Assembly (NCBI GenBank): GCA_902590705.1 | Contig: CACIXU010000006.1 | Span: forward strand, 1 to 64,000 | DNA: 64,000 nucleotides | Direction of reading: 5' to 3' | Source of the DNA: an uncultured Bacteroidota bacterium | GTDB taxonomy: Bacteria > Bacteroidota > Bacteroidia > Flavobacteriales > Flavobacteriaceae | In this document: positions 1 through 8,885 of the stretch, in pieces | Layout: every line of letters starts with the position of its first letter | Position numbering within the stretch: the stretch's first letter is position 1 | Program-made: the position numbers and the translations under genes | The notes under the pieces: model-generated | Databases searched by the model: none | What the model saw: only the letters and a program-made list of their open reading frames with translations | What the model was told of the DNA's origin: nothing

Positions 1-43
1 ACTCGAAAGTTGAGAAAGGATGGTTATACTTATTTAATTAGAT

Positions 44-919
44 ATGAAGAAATTAATTTTTTTAAAAATATTATTAGTCTATAGTTTTACTTATGCACAA
101 GTAAATGAAAACATGTTACTTGAAAGATTTAACATGAATGCTTTTAACCCTGCTTTCACAGGAGTTGAGGGAAGAGGTCTTTCATTTACCAATAGGAATA
201 CAAACTCAGGTGTAGCAGGAGCTCCAAAACTAAATTACTTTTATTACAATGGAAATCATAAAAATAATCTTGCCTTTGGATTCTCTGTAATTGATAATAA
301 AGTATTTATTGACCAGAGAACCATGTACACCTTGGATGCGAGTTATAAAATTCAAGTAAGCGGTGAACAGATTGTCTATTTGGGGGTTAAGGGTGGTGTT
401 CATACTAAATTTACTGATATTGATGCGATTCAAAGACTACCTGGAGTTCCCGCAAATCCAGCTATTCCAGAAATAACTAAGGAAACTTATCCCGTCATTG
501 GCTTTGGATTTTTGTATAAATTAAAGTCTCTATTTTTTTCAGCATCTGTTCCAAACTTTTTAAATCCAAAAAATTATACTGACGATATTTCTTTTATAGG
601 AAGTCAAAAACCGTCTACATATCTTCTGGCTGGGGCAACTATTCCAATAGGTGTATTTAATTCTACATTTAATCCATATTTGAGTCAAAAAATAGTCCCA
701 GGGATTGGAAATACAACCCATTTCGGAGGGACAATTGATTACAAGGGTGTAATAGAATTTGGAGGGGGATATAAATCAACCAAATATTTTAATGTAATGG
801 CAATACTCTCAACTAAAATTGGGCTTTCAATTGGATATGGATACGACTTCAGAGGAGAAGCTAATGATGTTGAAGTGCAGAAAACTGGAACTGAAATATT
901 TTTGAAATATAATTTTTAG
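44..919 (+). CDS. PorP/SprF-family type IX secretion membrane protein
   Basis: Predicted outer-membrane beta-barrel of the PorP/SprF family, whose members assist secretion or anchoring of gliding adhesins by the type IX system. The 291-residue product starts with a signal peptide (about residues 1-19, ending TYAQ), followed by the family hallmark NAFNPAFTG at 32-40 and then alternating beta-strand sequence to a C-terminal aromatic (KYNF). Members are usually encoded just downstream of a large secreted adhesin; only 43 bases of upstream sequence are in the window, so this cannot be confirmed. The ATG is chosen because the signal peptide follows it directly. The exact paralogue is not identifiable. 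Confidence 0.85.
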   Translation: MKKLIFLKILLVYSFTYAQVNENMLLERFNMNAFNPAFTGVEGRGLSFTNRNTNSGVAGAPKLNYFYYNGNHKNNLAFGFSVIDNKVFIDQRTMYTLDASYKIQVSGEQIVYLGVKGGVHTKFTDIDAIQRLPGVPANPAIPEITKETYPVIGFGFLYKLKSLFFSASVPNFLNPKNYTDDISFIGSQKPSTYLLAGATIPIGVFNSTFNPYLSQKIVPGIGNTTHFGGTIDYKGVIEFGGGYKSTKYFNVMAILSTKIGLSIGYGYDFRGEANDVEVQKTGTEIFLKYNF

Positions 920-927
920 AAAATTAC

Positions 928-2472
928 CTAAGGTTTTAAATCTTTAAAAATCAGCTGGGCATTATTTTTTGAAAGGTCAAAAAAATTAGAATTGAAATTT
1001 TCAACCTTTTCACCGGCAACAATTAGATTTTTAAAAATTATACTTAGATCAGTTTTAGGGGTTTCAGGATAGTGCCTAAAAAAGGAAAACTTCTTTGGGA
1101 AGGTAATATCAAATGTACAATTTTCAATTATTACTTTTTGTATTTTCCCCAATTCAGAAATATTCCTATCTCTTTTTGTTATATAAAAATTCATTCCATT
1201 TTGTTTTCTATCAGGAAAACTTAATTCTGCATGATTATCTCTAAAAACTACATCCTGAACAATTGCTCCATCTCTCACATTTATTCCCATGACACGATCT
1301 GACTCAATTACAACATTATTCTCAAAAATAATATCTTGCATCTGGCTACAAAAAGTTTCAGTACCAATTTTTAATCCTGATTTTTTGGTTAGAAATACAT
1401 TGTCCCTAACAATGATATTTTCTGCATTTGGAACCTTACCAAGTGTACTTCCATATCCAGTACATTTTATTGCAATAGTATCATCCCCAGCCCATCCAAA
1501 ACAGCTTTCTATCAAAATATCCGATGAGCTATCTGGATCCCAACCATCCAAACTTCCAAGTAATTTATTTTCAATCGGATTATTAATCAATTTACAATGG
1601 CGAAAGCTAACAGATTGAGACTTAAGAATATGAGTATTCCAACGAGCTGAGTCTTTAAGTAAAACACCATTAATATTAATATTTTTAGAATTATAAATAA
1701 ATAATAATCGGATCTCCTTAATATTTTTTGCAATTTCGGCATGGGACACGGCTAATATCTGTGTACCATTTCCATCTAGAGTTCCTAGTCCTGATATTGA
1801 CAGGTTCTCAACATTTTTAATTAGTAAAAAACGATTAATCCCGGTCTCATCGTCTGATATATAGTGAGAAAGAGTACTATCATCTGCTAAAATTCGAGCA
1901 TTTTTTGCGAGATAAATTTGACTGTTACTTCTAAATTGAAGCGTAAAGGTTTTGTAAACACCGGGTGGGAAATAAAGTACTTTTCTGCTTCCAGAAATCT
2001 CATCTAAAGCCTTCTGAATTTTAATTGTTTCATTTTTATTTCCAGTATTATCTACCCCATAAGTATCGACAACATCAACCCTATTTTCGGGGATGAATTC
2101 AGGTTTTTCAAAAAGTAAAACAATGCGTTTTGTAAAATCTTGGTTTTGCTTAAATAAAATTACTACATACCCTAGGCGATTAAAAGAAAAAGATAAACTG
2201 TTTCCGGATTTGATTCCATTTAAATTATAACTCTTTGGAGAAATAGACCAATCAGTATTATTAAATTCAAAATCTTTTACTTTAATATTTATGTCAATTG
2301 AACTTCCTTTGTAGGGAATTCTAACAAATTTATACGCTGATAATCCAAGATTTAAGGGAATGTCATTTTGTTCATAAACTTCAACTCTACTTTTGTCAGC
2401 ATAAACCTCAAATGACTGGCCATTAGTTCTTGATATAAAACAAATGAGAATAAAAAAAGATAAAAATCGCAC
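928..2472 (-). CDS. GH28-like right-handed beta-helix glycosidase
   Basis: Secreted protein of the pectin-lyase-fold (GH28-like) group, likely acting on a polysaccharide in the periplasm or outside the cell. After a signal peptide (RFLSFFILICFISRTNGQ) comes a beta-sandwich-like stretch, then the helix entry VDVVDTYGVDNTGNKNE and the typical ALDE...VLYFPPGVY. The catalytic region has DGWDPDSSSD and GDDTIAIK, matching the Asp positions of GH28, but the family's GHG motif is not present; SGLKIGTE stands near where RIK would be expected. The open frame extends upstream into the neighbouring gene, so the true start is probably the GTG at 2472 or the TTG at 2478, a few bases after the stop of that gene. 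No ATG precedes the signal peptide. Substrate unknown. Confidence 0.7.
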   Translation of the reverse strand: MRFLSFFILICFISRTNGQSFEVYADKSRVEVYEQNDIPLNLGLSAYKFVRIPYKGSSIDINIKVKDFEFNNTDWSISPKSYNLNGIKSGNSLSFSFNRLGYVVILFKQNQDFTKRIVLLFEKPEFIPENRVDVVDTYGVDNTGNKNETIKIQKALDEISGSRKVLYFPPGVYKTFTLQFRSNSQIYLAKNARILADDSTLSHYISDDETGINRFLLIKNVENLSISGLGTLDGNGTQILAVSHAEIAKNIKEIRLLFIYNSKNININGVLLKDSARWNTHILKSQSVSFRHCKLINNPIENKLLGSLDGWDPDSSSDILIESCFGWAGDDTIAIKCTGYGSTLGKVPNAENIIVRDNVFLTKKSGLKIGTETFCSQMQDIIFENNVVIESDRVMGINVRDGAIVQDVVFRDNHAELSFPDRKQNGMNFYITKRDRNISELGKIQKVIIENCTFDITFPKKFSFFRHYPETPKTDLSIIFKNLIVAGEKVENFNSNFFDLSKNNAQLIFKDLKP

Positions 2473-2482
2473 AATCAAGAAT

Positions 2483-3031
2483 TTATTTAAATTTGAATTC
2501 TTTGTGATATAGTTTATCAACGATATTAGTAGGGGTACCAATATATTTATTAAAATAAACTTTTTCAACCTCGCGGTCACAGTCGTGAACTAATAAATGG
2601 CGAGTTTTAAGTTTTGAAGCTGAAAAAATACTTTGCATTCGACCGGGGACCTTGTCGTTATAACCTCTCGGGCCATCAACAAAAACAATATCCCAAATAG
2701 TTTTTTTGACATAGTCTGGAAGTCGCATTTGTAACTTTTTGTCTTGACCCAACAATTTCTTCCAATTTCTACGTCTAGTGGAATAATTCACCTTAGTGAT
2801 ATTAATTTCTGGAGAAATCTTTCTACTAAAACGTATCCACTTTCTTACATCTTCTAAAAAGAGTGTATTCCCATATTTGTTGAGTTTCATCCAAAGTTTG
2901 GAGTCTTTTCCAACACTAAAAATAAGTACGTTACCTGGTGAGTATTTCTGAATTAGAGATCCAAGATGTCTATATTCGGATACTGATCCATTTCCTGGAT
3001 TTAAGCTTACTAATTCTTCATATGGATCCAT
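2483..3031 (-). CDS. DUF579/glucuronoxylan O-methyltransferase-like protein
   Basis: 182-residue protein that resembles the plant DUF579 family (IRX15 and GXM, the xylan glucuronic acid 4-O-methyltransferases). Matching landmarks in order: NVLIFSVGKDSKLW (34-47), NTLFLEDV (55-62), VNYSTRR (81-87), WDIVFVDGPRGYNDKVPGRM (113-132) and LLVHDCDREVE (146-156). The family pattern WD.I.VDGP.GY..D.PGRM is the strongest link. By family knowledge it would transfer a methyl group from S-adenosylmethionine to a sugar acid, but the bacterial substrate is unknown. It has no signal peptide. It lies 36 bases after folC and just before the beta-helix enzyme, with which it may be translationally coupled. The similarity is recalled by eye and not searched. 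Confidence 0.6.
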   Translation of the reverse strand: MDPYEELVSLNPGNGSVSEYRHLGSLIQKYSPGNVLIFSVGKDSKLWMKLNKYGNTLFLEDVRKWIRFSRKISPEINITKVNYSTRRRNWKKLLGQDKKLQMRLPDYVKKTIWDIVFVDGPRGYNDKVPGRMQSIFSASKLKTRHLLVHDCDREVEKVYFNKYIGTPTNIVDKLYHKEFKFK

Positions 3032-3067
3032 AAAATTAATAAATTAAAAGGTTTCAAATATAACTAT

Positions 3068-4273
3068 TTAGAGTATCTCAGCTACAACAAAAGTGCTTCC
3101 GCCTACGTAGATTAAATCATCAGAACTAGCCATTGACTGAGCCTTTAACATTGCCTGAGCAACAGTTGGAAATGTTTTAAAATTTATATTTAACTTATTA
3201 GAAACTTTTTCTAAATCCGCAATTGGGAGTGCTCTTGGGATATTGGGGGCAGCAAAATAAAAAATTGCATTTTCAGGAAAGAGCTTTATTAATTTCTCAG
3301 CTTCCTTATCCTTAACAAAACCCAATACTAAATGAAGTTTATTATAAGATTGTGATTTAATTTGAGGAATTACATAATCCAAACCCTCTTGGTTGTGAGC
3401 AACATCTGCTATGGTTAAAGGATTAAGAGCAAGAATTTGCCAACGACCTTGAATACCTGTGTTCGAGATTACCTTCATCAAACCTAAATTAATAATTTTT
3501 GGATCTATTTTAAGTCTTAATAATGCAATTGAGGCAGTTTGAATATTTTTCTTTTGATAGCTCCCTTTGAGGTCTGATGAAAACCCAACAAATTTTTGCT
3601 GGTCTGCAAAAATAATTTGAGAATTCAGCATTTTTGCTTTTTCCATAAAAACTTCTTTGGTTTTTTCATGGGTTTCTCCAATCACTATTGGTGTTCTAGG
3701 TTTTATTATTCCAGCTTTTTCATTGGCAATTTCTGGTAAAGTATTTCCTAAAAATTGGGTATGGTCAAACCCAATATTAGTTATTATGGATAATTCAGGC
3801 AGAATAAGATTTGTGCCATCCAAGCGCCCCCCCATACCAACCTCAATGACGGCGTAATCAACTTTTTTATCAAAAAAATAACTAAACGCCAAGCCAACTG
3901 TCATTTCAAAAAAGGAAAGACAAGTAAGATCAATGTAATTAAGATTATTTTGAATAAATTTTACGATATAATGCTTTTCAATAAAAGCTCCGTTAATTTT
4001 AATTCGCTCTCTGAAATCTCTTAGATGAGGAGAAGTATATAAACCCACTCGATATCCAGCCTCTTGCAAAACTGATGCTATCATATGAGCAGTAGATCCT
4101 TTACCATTAGTCCCTGCGATATGAATAGTTTTTATTTTTTTTTCTGGAGAATTTAAATGTGAACTGAATGCCACCATTCTACTTAGGTCTGGACGGTAAG
4201 CTTGTTTTCCCTTTTGCTGATACATGGGAAGTTGAGAGAGCATCCATTGTAATGTCTTATCATAACTATTCAA
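3068..4273 (-). CDS. folC: folylpolyglutamate/dihydrofolate synthase
   Basis: Mur-ligase-family enzyme that adds glutamate to dihydropteroate and folates in the cytoplasm, using ATP. The 401-residue length is normal. The nucleotide-binding loop HIAGTNGKGSTAHM starts at residue 51, SPHLRDFRERIKI at 81, and VIEVGMGGRLDGTN follows near 142, with the family's C-terminal ADVAHNQEG segment. It starts one base after the TonB-like gene ends, so it is probably co-transcribed with the ExbB-ExbD-TonB-like genes although the functions differ. Confidence 0.95.
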   Translation of the reverse strand: MNSYDKTLQWMLSQLPMYQQKGKQAYRPDLSRMVAFSSHLNSPEKKIKTIHIAGTNGKGSTAHMIASVLQEAGYRVGLYTSPHLRDFRERIKINGAFIEKHYIVKFIQNNLNYIDLTCLSFFEMTVGLAFSYFFDKKVDYAVIEVGMGGRLDGTNLILPELSIITNIGFDHTQFLGNTLPEIANEKAGIIKPRTPIVIGETHEKTKEVFMEKAKMLNSQIIFADQQKFVGFSSDLKGSYQKKNIQTASIALLRLKIDPKIINLGLMKVISNTGIQGRWQILALNPLTIADVAHNQEGLDYVIPQIKSQSYNKLHLVLGFVKDKEAEKLIKLFPENAIFYFAAPNIPRALPIADLEKVSNKLNINFKTFPTVAQAMLKAQSMASSDDLIYVGGSTFVVAEIL

Positions 4274-4274
4274 C

Positions 4275-5096
4275 TTATTCCGAGAGTTTAAACTGAATGA
4301 CTACAAAACCTATTTGTTGGGCTGGAGCATTATTGTCCGGATACCATTTATGAAGCATTGCAGTTGATTTAGCGGGCTTCAACAAACAAGGGTGAGTGTT
4401 GGTAGTGCCTTTAACTCCTGGATCAGCAGAGACTACATCTCCATCTCGATTAACTGTTATTCTAACTACAACAATACCTTGTTGATTACATTCTTGAACA
4501 ACTTTACCATTAGATTCCAACCTTCTGCCATTTAGACCAAATCCTTTCCCCATCCCTCTAGGGCCAGCGATATCAAAATAACTATTTGAATATGGATTGC
4601 CACTTGATTTTCCTTTGTCACCAAATTCATTATCATTTCCTTGACTTCGAGATAATGAATTGTCTTCACTTTTAGATTGATTTACTAATTTGGACAAAAT
4701 ATTTTTGGTAGTCTCATTAACCTTCGGTTTAGGGGGACTAAGTTTTTCTGGTGTTATTTTTTTTTTAACCACCTCCTCTTCTGATTTTTTTGATTGGATA
4801 TTTACATCACTGATTTCTTGGCTAACAAATTTATTCTGAGTAGCAGGCTTTGGAGTAGGGTTTATAGTTTTTTTTATTGGTTCTGATTTGGGCTCAATAT
4901 TTGAAACCAATTCCTCTTTTGAAATATCTTTTCCCATTCCTTGATCTACATTTCCAAAGTTGACCTCCATACCATAACTTATGGGAGGATCAAAATACTT
5001 TAATCCAATTATAAAAAATAATAATATCAGCAGTGTAGTAATCAAAGTGGTAATGATTGCTGATTTTTTCTCATGAGCTGTTTTGAAATATTTCAT
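4275..5096 (-). CDS. TonB-like energy transducer
   Basis: Periplasm-spanning protein expected to pass energy from an ExbB/ExbD motor to outer-membrane receptors. It has a short cytoplasmic N-terminus, one membrane segment at about residues 13-33, a Lys/Pro/Ser-rich linker (about 65-170) and a C-terminal domain with GIVVVRITVNRDGDV and the ending VVIQFKLSE, typical of flavobacterial TonB-like proteins. It overlaps the exbD-type gene by 4 bases (ATGA), indicating translational coupling. The partner receptor is not in the window. Confidence 0.85.
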   Translation of the reverse strand: MKYFKTAHEKKSAIITTLITTLLILLFFIIGLKYFDPPISYGMEVNFGNVDQGMGKDISKEELVSNIEPKSEPIKKTINPTPKPATQNKFVSQEISDVNIQSKKSEEEVVKKKITPEKLSPPKPKVNETTKNILSKLVNQSKSEDNSLSRSQGNDNEFGDKGKSSGNPYSNSYFDIAGPRGMGKGFGLNGRRLESNGKVVQECNQQGIVVVRITVNRDGDVVSADPGVKGTTNTHPCLLKPAKSTAMLHKWYPDNNAPAQQIGFVVIQFKLSE

Positions 5097-5488
5097 TGGG
5101 AGTCAACTGCTAAAACAACCTTTACACCGTTTTTATTTGCAAAATTCATTATGAAAACAACCTGATCAATAGGAACCTTCTGCTCTGCTCTTAATACAAT
5201 TGCAGGGGTTTTGACATCTTTTAACCTTTCAATCAATTTACTCTCAATATTTCTTTTGGAGACCTGTTTAGAGTCAATAAAGTATTGATTGCTATTGTTA
5301 ATAGTTACAGCTATAGTATTTCTGTTTTCAGTTTTACCCTTTGCCTGGGGTAGCTTTACATCAATGGTATCGAGATTTTTAGCTAGAGTAGAAGCAATCA
5401 TAAAGAAAATAAGCAGAAGAAAAACAATATCTGTCATGGAAGACATACTGAATTCTGGGGTAATTTTATTTCTACCTTTCAAATTCAT
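5093..5488 (-). CDS. exbD: ExbD/TolR biopolymer transport protein
   Basis: Inner-membrane partner of ExbB in a proton-driven motor. Starting from the ATG at 5488 gives 131 residues: a short N-terminus, a single membrane helix (about 20-34) beginning SMTDIVFLLLIFFMIAST with the conserved Asp of the proton path, and a periplasmic domain ending MNFANKNGVKVVLAVDSQ. A longer frame begins at 5515 inside the upstream gene, but the ATG at 5488, directly behind the exbB-type stop at 5490, fits the family better. Confidence 0.93.
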   Translation of the reverse strand: MNLKGRNKITPEFSMSSMTDIVFLLLIFFMIASTLAKNLDTIDVKLPQAKGKTENRNTIAVTINNSNQYFIDSKQVSKRNIESKLIERLKDVKTPAIVLRAEQKVPIDQVVFIMNFANKNGVKVVLAVDSQ

Positions 5489-5489
5489 T

Positions 5490-6158
5490 TTAAGCAGGTT
5501 CGTTGAGCAAATCAAAAAACTCTAGGGAAGTGGCTTCCATTTGATAAACTACCTTATTGGTTTTTACAACTAAATGGTTATAAGTAATGTACCCTAAAAT
5601 ACCAACAATCAATCCAGCAACTGTAGTTGTCATTGCAGTGTAGAGACCACCAGCTAGTAATTGCATGTCGATATTTCCTCCTGCATTGGAAATTTCAAAA
5701 ATAGAAAGAATCATACCAATAACTGTTCCTAAAAATCCAATCATTGGAGCTGCTCCTGCAATAGTGGCAAGAATACTTACATTTTTTTCTAGTTTATAAA
5801 CCTCAAGTCTACCTGCATTCTCAATAGTAGTGCTAATATCCTCTAGGGGACGACCAATTCTAGAAAGTCCCTTTGCAACTAATCTCGCAACAGGTTTATT
5901 TTCAGTCAAACAGAGGGCTTGAGCGCCATCAATTTTATTGTTTAGAACATAAGTTTTGATTTGAGCCATAAAATTACTACTTAGCTTAGAGGCAGATTTG
6001 ATAGCAAATAGGCGTTCAAAATAAATATAAATAACACTGATCAATAAAATAAAAAGAAGGCCAATAATAATTTGTCCCCCTAGACCTCCTTCTTGAACTA
6101 ATTCAATAAGAGAAATTGTTTTTTCGATTTGTAACTGGGCTTCTTGATCTAGTTTCAT
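5490..6158 (-). CDS. exbB: MotA/TolQ/ExbB proton channel protein
   Basis: Stator-type inner-membrane protein that forms the proton channel with ExbD. The 222-residue product has three membrane segments (about 29-48, 128-153 and 166-193). The family signature AAPMIGFLGTVIGMILSIF begins at 136 and LLAGGLYTAMTTTVAGLIVG lies in the last segment. First gene of an exbB-exbD-tonB-like-folC run; the gap to nhaD upstream is 54 bases. Confidence 0.93.
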   Translation of the reverse strand: MKLDQEAQLQIEKTISLIELVQEGGLGGQIIIGLLFILLISVIYIYFERLFAIKSASKLSSNFMAQIKTYVLNNKIDGAQALCLTENKPVARLVAKGLSRIGRPLEDISTTIENAGRLEVYKLEKNVSILATIAGAAPMIGFLGTVIGMILSIFEISNAGGNIDMQLLAGGLYTAMTTTVAGLIVGILGYITYNHLVVKTNKVVYQMEATSLEFFDLLNEPA

Positions 6159-6212
6159 TTACACTAAATTAATCTTTAAAATAATAACGTTTTATAATTT
6201 AAAAAATTTTAA

Positions 6213-7547
6213 TTAAACAGTAAAGTCTCTCATCAGTATAAAAGTTAGAGATCCAGAAATAAAGCCAATAAGTGCAAGCCATGAGATCTTTTTAAGATAC
6301 CAGAAAAAGTCAATTCTTTCCATACCCATTGCCACAACACCAGCAGCTGAACCAATAATTAGCATACTTCCACCAGTTCCAGCTGAAAAAGCTATAAAAT
6401 GCCATAATGGATCGTCGATCAACTGTGAGAACATTCCCATGCTGGCTGCAACTAAAGGAACATTGTCAATTATTGCAGAGCCAAAACCTAAAAGTATTAC
6501 CACTACATCAAGATTTGGTATTTTATTGTTAATTGTCTCAGCAAACTCAAATAGCATTCCTAAGGACTCAAGTGCAGCAACAGCCATTAAAATTCCTAAG
6601 AAAAATAATATACTAGGTAATTCAATCTTTGAAAGAGAACTGTGCACAGGACTGTGACTAGAGTATTTTTCGTGATCCTTATCAATTGATGTAATATTTA
6701 TTTTTGAACTACTGAAAATTTCCGCAAAAGCAGCAACAGTTGCTAAAGATAGCATCATTCCAACATAAGGAGGAAGATGCGTTAATATTTTAAAAATAGG
6801 AACAAAAATAATAGCAGACAGCCCAAGATATAGCATCGTAGAGCCATATTTATGTACTTGATTACCTGTATCTTTTTTTCCAATATCAATAGAAAGATTC
6901 CCTTTAAAAGCAGGTAAGCGAGTTGCAACTAAAACTGGGACAATCATACAAATAATAGATGGAATAAATAAATTCAAAATTAATTTTCCTGTCGTAACCT
7001 TATCCCCAATCCAAAGCATTGTAGTTGTTACATCTCCAATTGGCGACCAAGCTCCTCCAGCATTTGCAGAAATAATAATTAATCCTGCAAACCATATTCT
7101 AGTATTACGAACAATGATAACTTTTTGAAGAATTGTTATTAATACAATTGTTGCTGTAAGATTATCAATAATTGCAGAAAGCAAAAAAGCCAGACCTGAA
7201 AAAATAAATAGCAAACCTTTTTTGGATTTTGTCTTGATAAAATTTTTAATTGTTGCAAATCCATTAAAATAATCGATAATCTCTACTATCGTCATAGCAC
7301 CTAAAAGGAATACTAAGATTTCAGCAGTCTTTCCTAAATGATGTAAAAGCAATTCATCAATGTGAGAGGGGATAAGTTGTTTTGATATAATATCCACCTC
7401 AAAAACAGGAAGGTGATAGATAGAAACAACAGCCCATAATACTGCCATCATACTTAGTGCAGGAATAAGCTTATCTATTTTTATAGTATGCTCAAGTGTT
7501 ATGGCTAAATAACCTAAAACAAATAAAGTAGTAAGAACGATTTCCAT
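6213..7547 (-). CDS. nhaD: Na+/H+ antiporter NhaD
   Basis: Sodium/proton antiporter of the NhaD/ion transporter superfamily, 444 residues with about 12 membrane helices. Typical segments: LSAIIDNLTATIVLITILQK, ISANAGGAWSPIGDVTTTMLW, GFGSAIIDNVPLVAASMGM and GTGGSMLIIGSAAGVVAMG. The paired SAIIDN sequences in the two halves are hallmarks of this family. Fits a marine organism that exports sodium. It stands between anmK and the exbB-type gene on the same strand and may have its own promoter. Confidence 0.93.
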   Translation of the reverse strand: MEIVLTTLFVLGYLAITLEHTIKIDKLIPALSMMAVLWAVVSIYHLPVFEVDIISKQLIPSHIDELLLHHLGKTAEILVFLLGAMTIVEIIDYFNGFATIKNFIKTKSKKGLLFIFSGLAFLLSAIIDNLTATIVLITILQKVIIVRNTRIWFAGLIIISANAGGAWSPIGDVTTTMLWIGDKVTTGKLILNLFIPSIICMIVPVLVATRLPAFKGNLSIDIGKKDTGNQVHKYGSTMLYLGLSAIIFVPIFKILTHLPPYVGMMLSLATVAAFAEIFSSSKINITSIDKDHEKYSSHSPVHSSLSKIELPSILFFLGILMAVAALESLGMLFEFAETINNKIPNLDVVVILLGFGSAIIDNVPLVAASMGMFSQLIDDPLWHFIAFSAGTGGSMLIIGSAAGVVAMGMERIDFFWYLKKISWLALIGFISGSLTFILMRDFTV

Positions 7548-7600
7548 CTATTGGGAATAATTATTAATATTGAGTATTGATTTCTAAAGTATGAATAATC

Positions 7601-8686
7601 TCAATCAATAATTGAATTTGGAAAAAATATTTTTCCGCAAGAGTGATCATGTTTTGATCCTGTAACACTTGCAAAACAATTAACTTCACCCCTTATTTTG
7701 AGCACAGATAAAAATGCAAAAATTATTGCCTCTTTATTATTAACTATATCTGTATTTGGAATAATTATTTCACAATTAGTCATTTGTCTAATTTTAGAAA
7801 TTAAAAAACTATTATAGGTTCCACCTCCAGTGACTAAAACCGAAGAAATATTATTGAGATTTTTTGCAATCTGATTGGCAGAGTGAGTCGTATAAGTAAA
7901 TAATAAATCATTAACTGATTTGTCTAAATACTTTTTCAAAATGATTTGTAAGTTTTGTTTCACCCATTCAATGCCTAATGATTTTGGGGGTTTTAACTTG
8001 TAAAAAGGTAAATGCTCTAATTCATGGTATAAATTATCTATTAATTTACCTTTTTTAGCCTCTTTACCTCCATCATCATAATCTAAGTTTAATTGGTTAG
8101 CAAGTAGGTTTAAAATTGTATTTAATGCACAAATATCATATGCAATAAGATTGGTCCCTTTTTTAATTGTAATATTTGAAAAACCACCTAGATTTAAACA
8201 ACCATCATAATCTTTAAATAAATATTTATCTCCAATCGGAACCAAAGGTGCACCTTGTCCACCAAGAAGTACATCTTGAGCCCTAAAATCGCAAATTAAT
8301 GGCTTTTTGATTTTATTGGCAATTAAAGGTAAATTTCCAATTTGATAAGTAAAACCTTCATCAGGTCTGTGAAAAACTGTATGTCCATGTGAACCAACTC
8401 CATCAAGTTTATCAATTTTAAAATCTTCAATGAAAGTCAAAATTTGATCTGCTAGAAAGCTCGAATATTCTATATCTAATTGCACTAAAACCTTGGATGA
8501 CAAATTTATAGCATTACGAAGTTTATTGACCCAATTGGAATTATAATTGTATGTTTTAGATGCTAAAACTTTAAAATCCCAAGTATGTGCTTTTGTAAAC
8601 TTAACATAAACTAGGTCTAATCCATCAATAGATGTTCCAGACATAGCTCCTATAAAAAAATAATTCTGAGATTTTACTTTTTTCAT
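7601..8686 (-). CDS. anmK: anhydro-N-acetylmuramic acid kinase
   Basis: Cytoplasmic enzyme that opens and phosphorylates 1,6-anhydro-MurNAc released from peptidoglycan turnover, giving MurNAc-6-phosphate. The 361 residues contain the N-terminal AMSGTSIDGLDLVYV (14-28), GSHGHTVFHRPDEGFTYQIG, LICDFRAQDVLLGGQGAPL and LNLGGFSNIT, all characteristic of AnmK. It is transcribed away from gltB. A perfect 14-base palindrome lies 18 bases upstream of the start and may be regulatory. Confidence 0.95.
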   Translation of the reverse strand: MKKVKSQNYFFIGAMSGTSIDGLDLVYVKFTKAHTWDFKVLASKTYNYNSNWVNKLRNAINLSSKVLVQLDIEYSSFLADQILTFIEDFKIDKLDGVGSHGHTVFHRPDEGFTYQIGNLPLIANKIKKPLICDFRAQDVLLGGQGAPLVPIGDKYLFKDYDGCLNLGGFSNITIKKGTNLIAYDICALNTILNLLANQLNLDYDDGGKEAKKGKLIDNLYHELEHLPFYKLKPPKSLGIEWVKQNLQIILKKYLDKSVNDLLFTYTTHSANQIAKNLNNISSVLVTGGGTYNSFLISKIRQMTNCEIIIPNTDIVNNKEAIIFAFLSVLKIRGEVNCFASVTGSKHDHSCGKIFFPNSIID

Positions 8687-8703
8687 AAAATGAAAGCCAA
8701 AAA

Positions 8704-8717
8704 TTAACCTAGGTTAA
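8704..8717. repeat. 14-bp perfect palindrome upstream of anmK
   Basis: TTAACCTAGGTTAA reads the same on both strands. It is 18 bases before the anmK start, in the 199-base divergent region between anmK and gltB. Its position would suit an operator, but no repressor gene is adjacent and no second copy was noticed. Confidence 0.4.
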
Positions 8718-8828
8718 AATTATTATTAAATAAATATTGTTAAATAACAGGAAACATTGATTTATTATCATTATTTGAGGTAATAAATTGTAATTTGATA
8801 ATTGTAAATGATTGTATTTCGCAAATAC

Positions 8829-8858
8829 TTGGGCTTAAATATTAAAAAACTAATTTTG
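8829..8858 (+). promoter_or_regulatory. gltBD promoter (TTG-N19-TAnnTTTG)
   Basis: TTG at 8829-8831 and TAATTTTG at 8851-8858, 19 bases apart, match the known Bacteroidota primary-sigma promoter pattern exactly. A transcript would begin near 8866, about 20 bases before the gltB ATG at 8886. Confidence 0.75.
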
Positions 8859-8885
8859 TAGTTCTCAAAATACCATTTTCTATAC

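Noticed and set aside
1-84. Possible C-terminal tail of an upstream gene (frame 1 reads GYTYLIR, as in gliding-type secretion tails; frame 3 ends at 41)
   Set aside because: Two frames are open and neither can be extended, so the choice cannot be made; the frame 1 stop would overlap the PorP/SprF gene by 41 bases.
2473-2580. N-terminal extension of the beta-helix enzyme up to the GTG at 2580
   Set aside because: It lies inside the DUF579-like gene and puts 36 residues before an obvious signal peptide.
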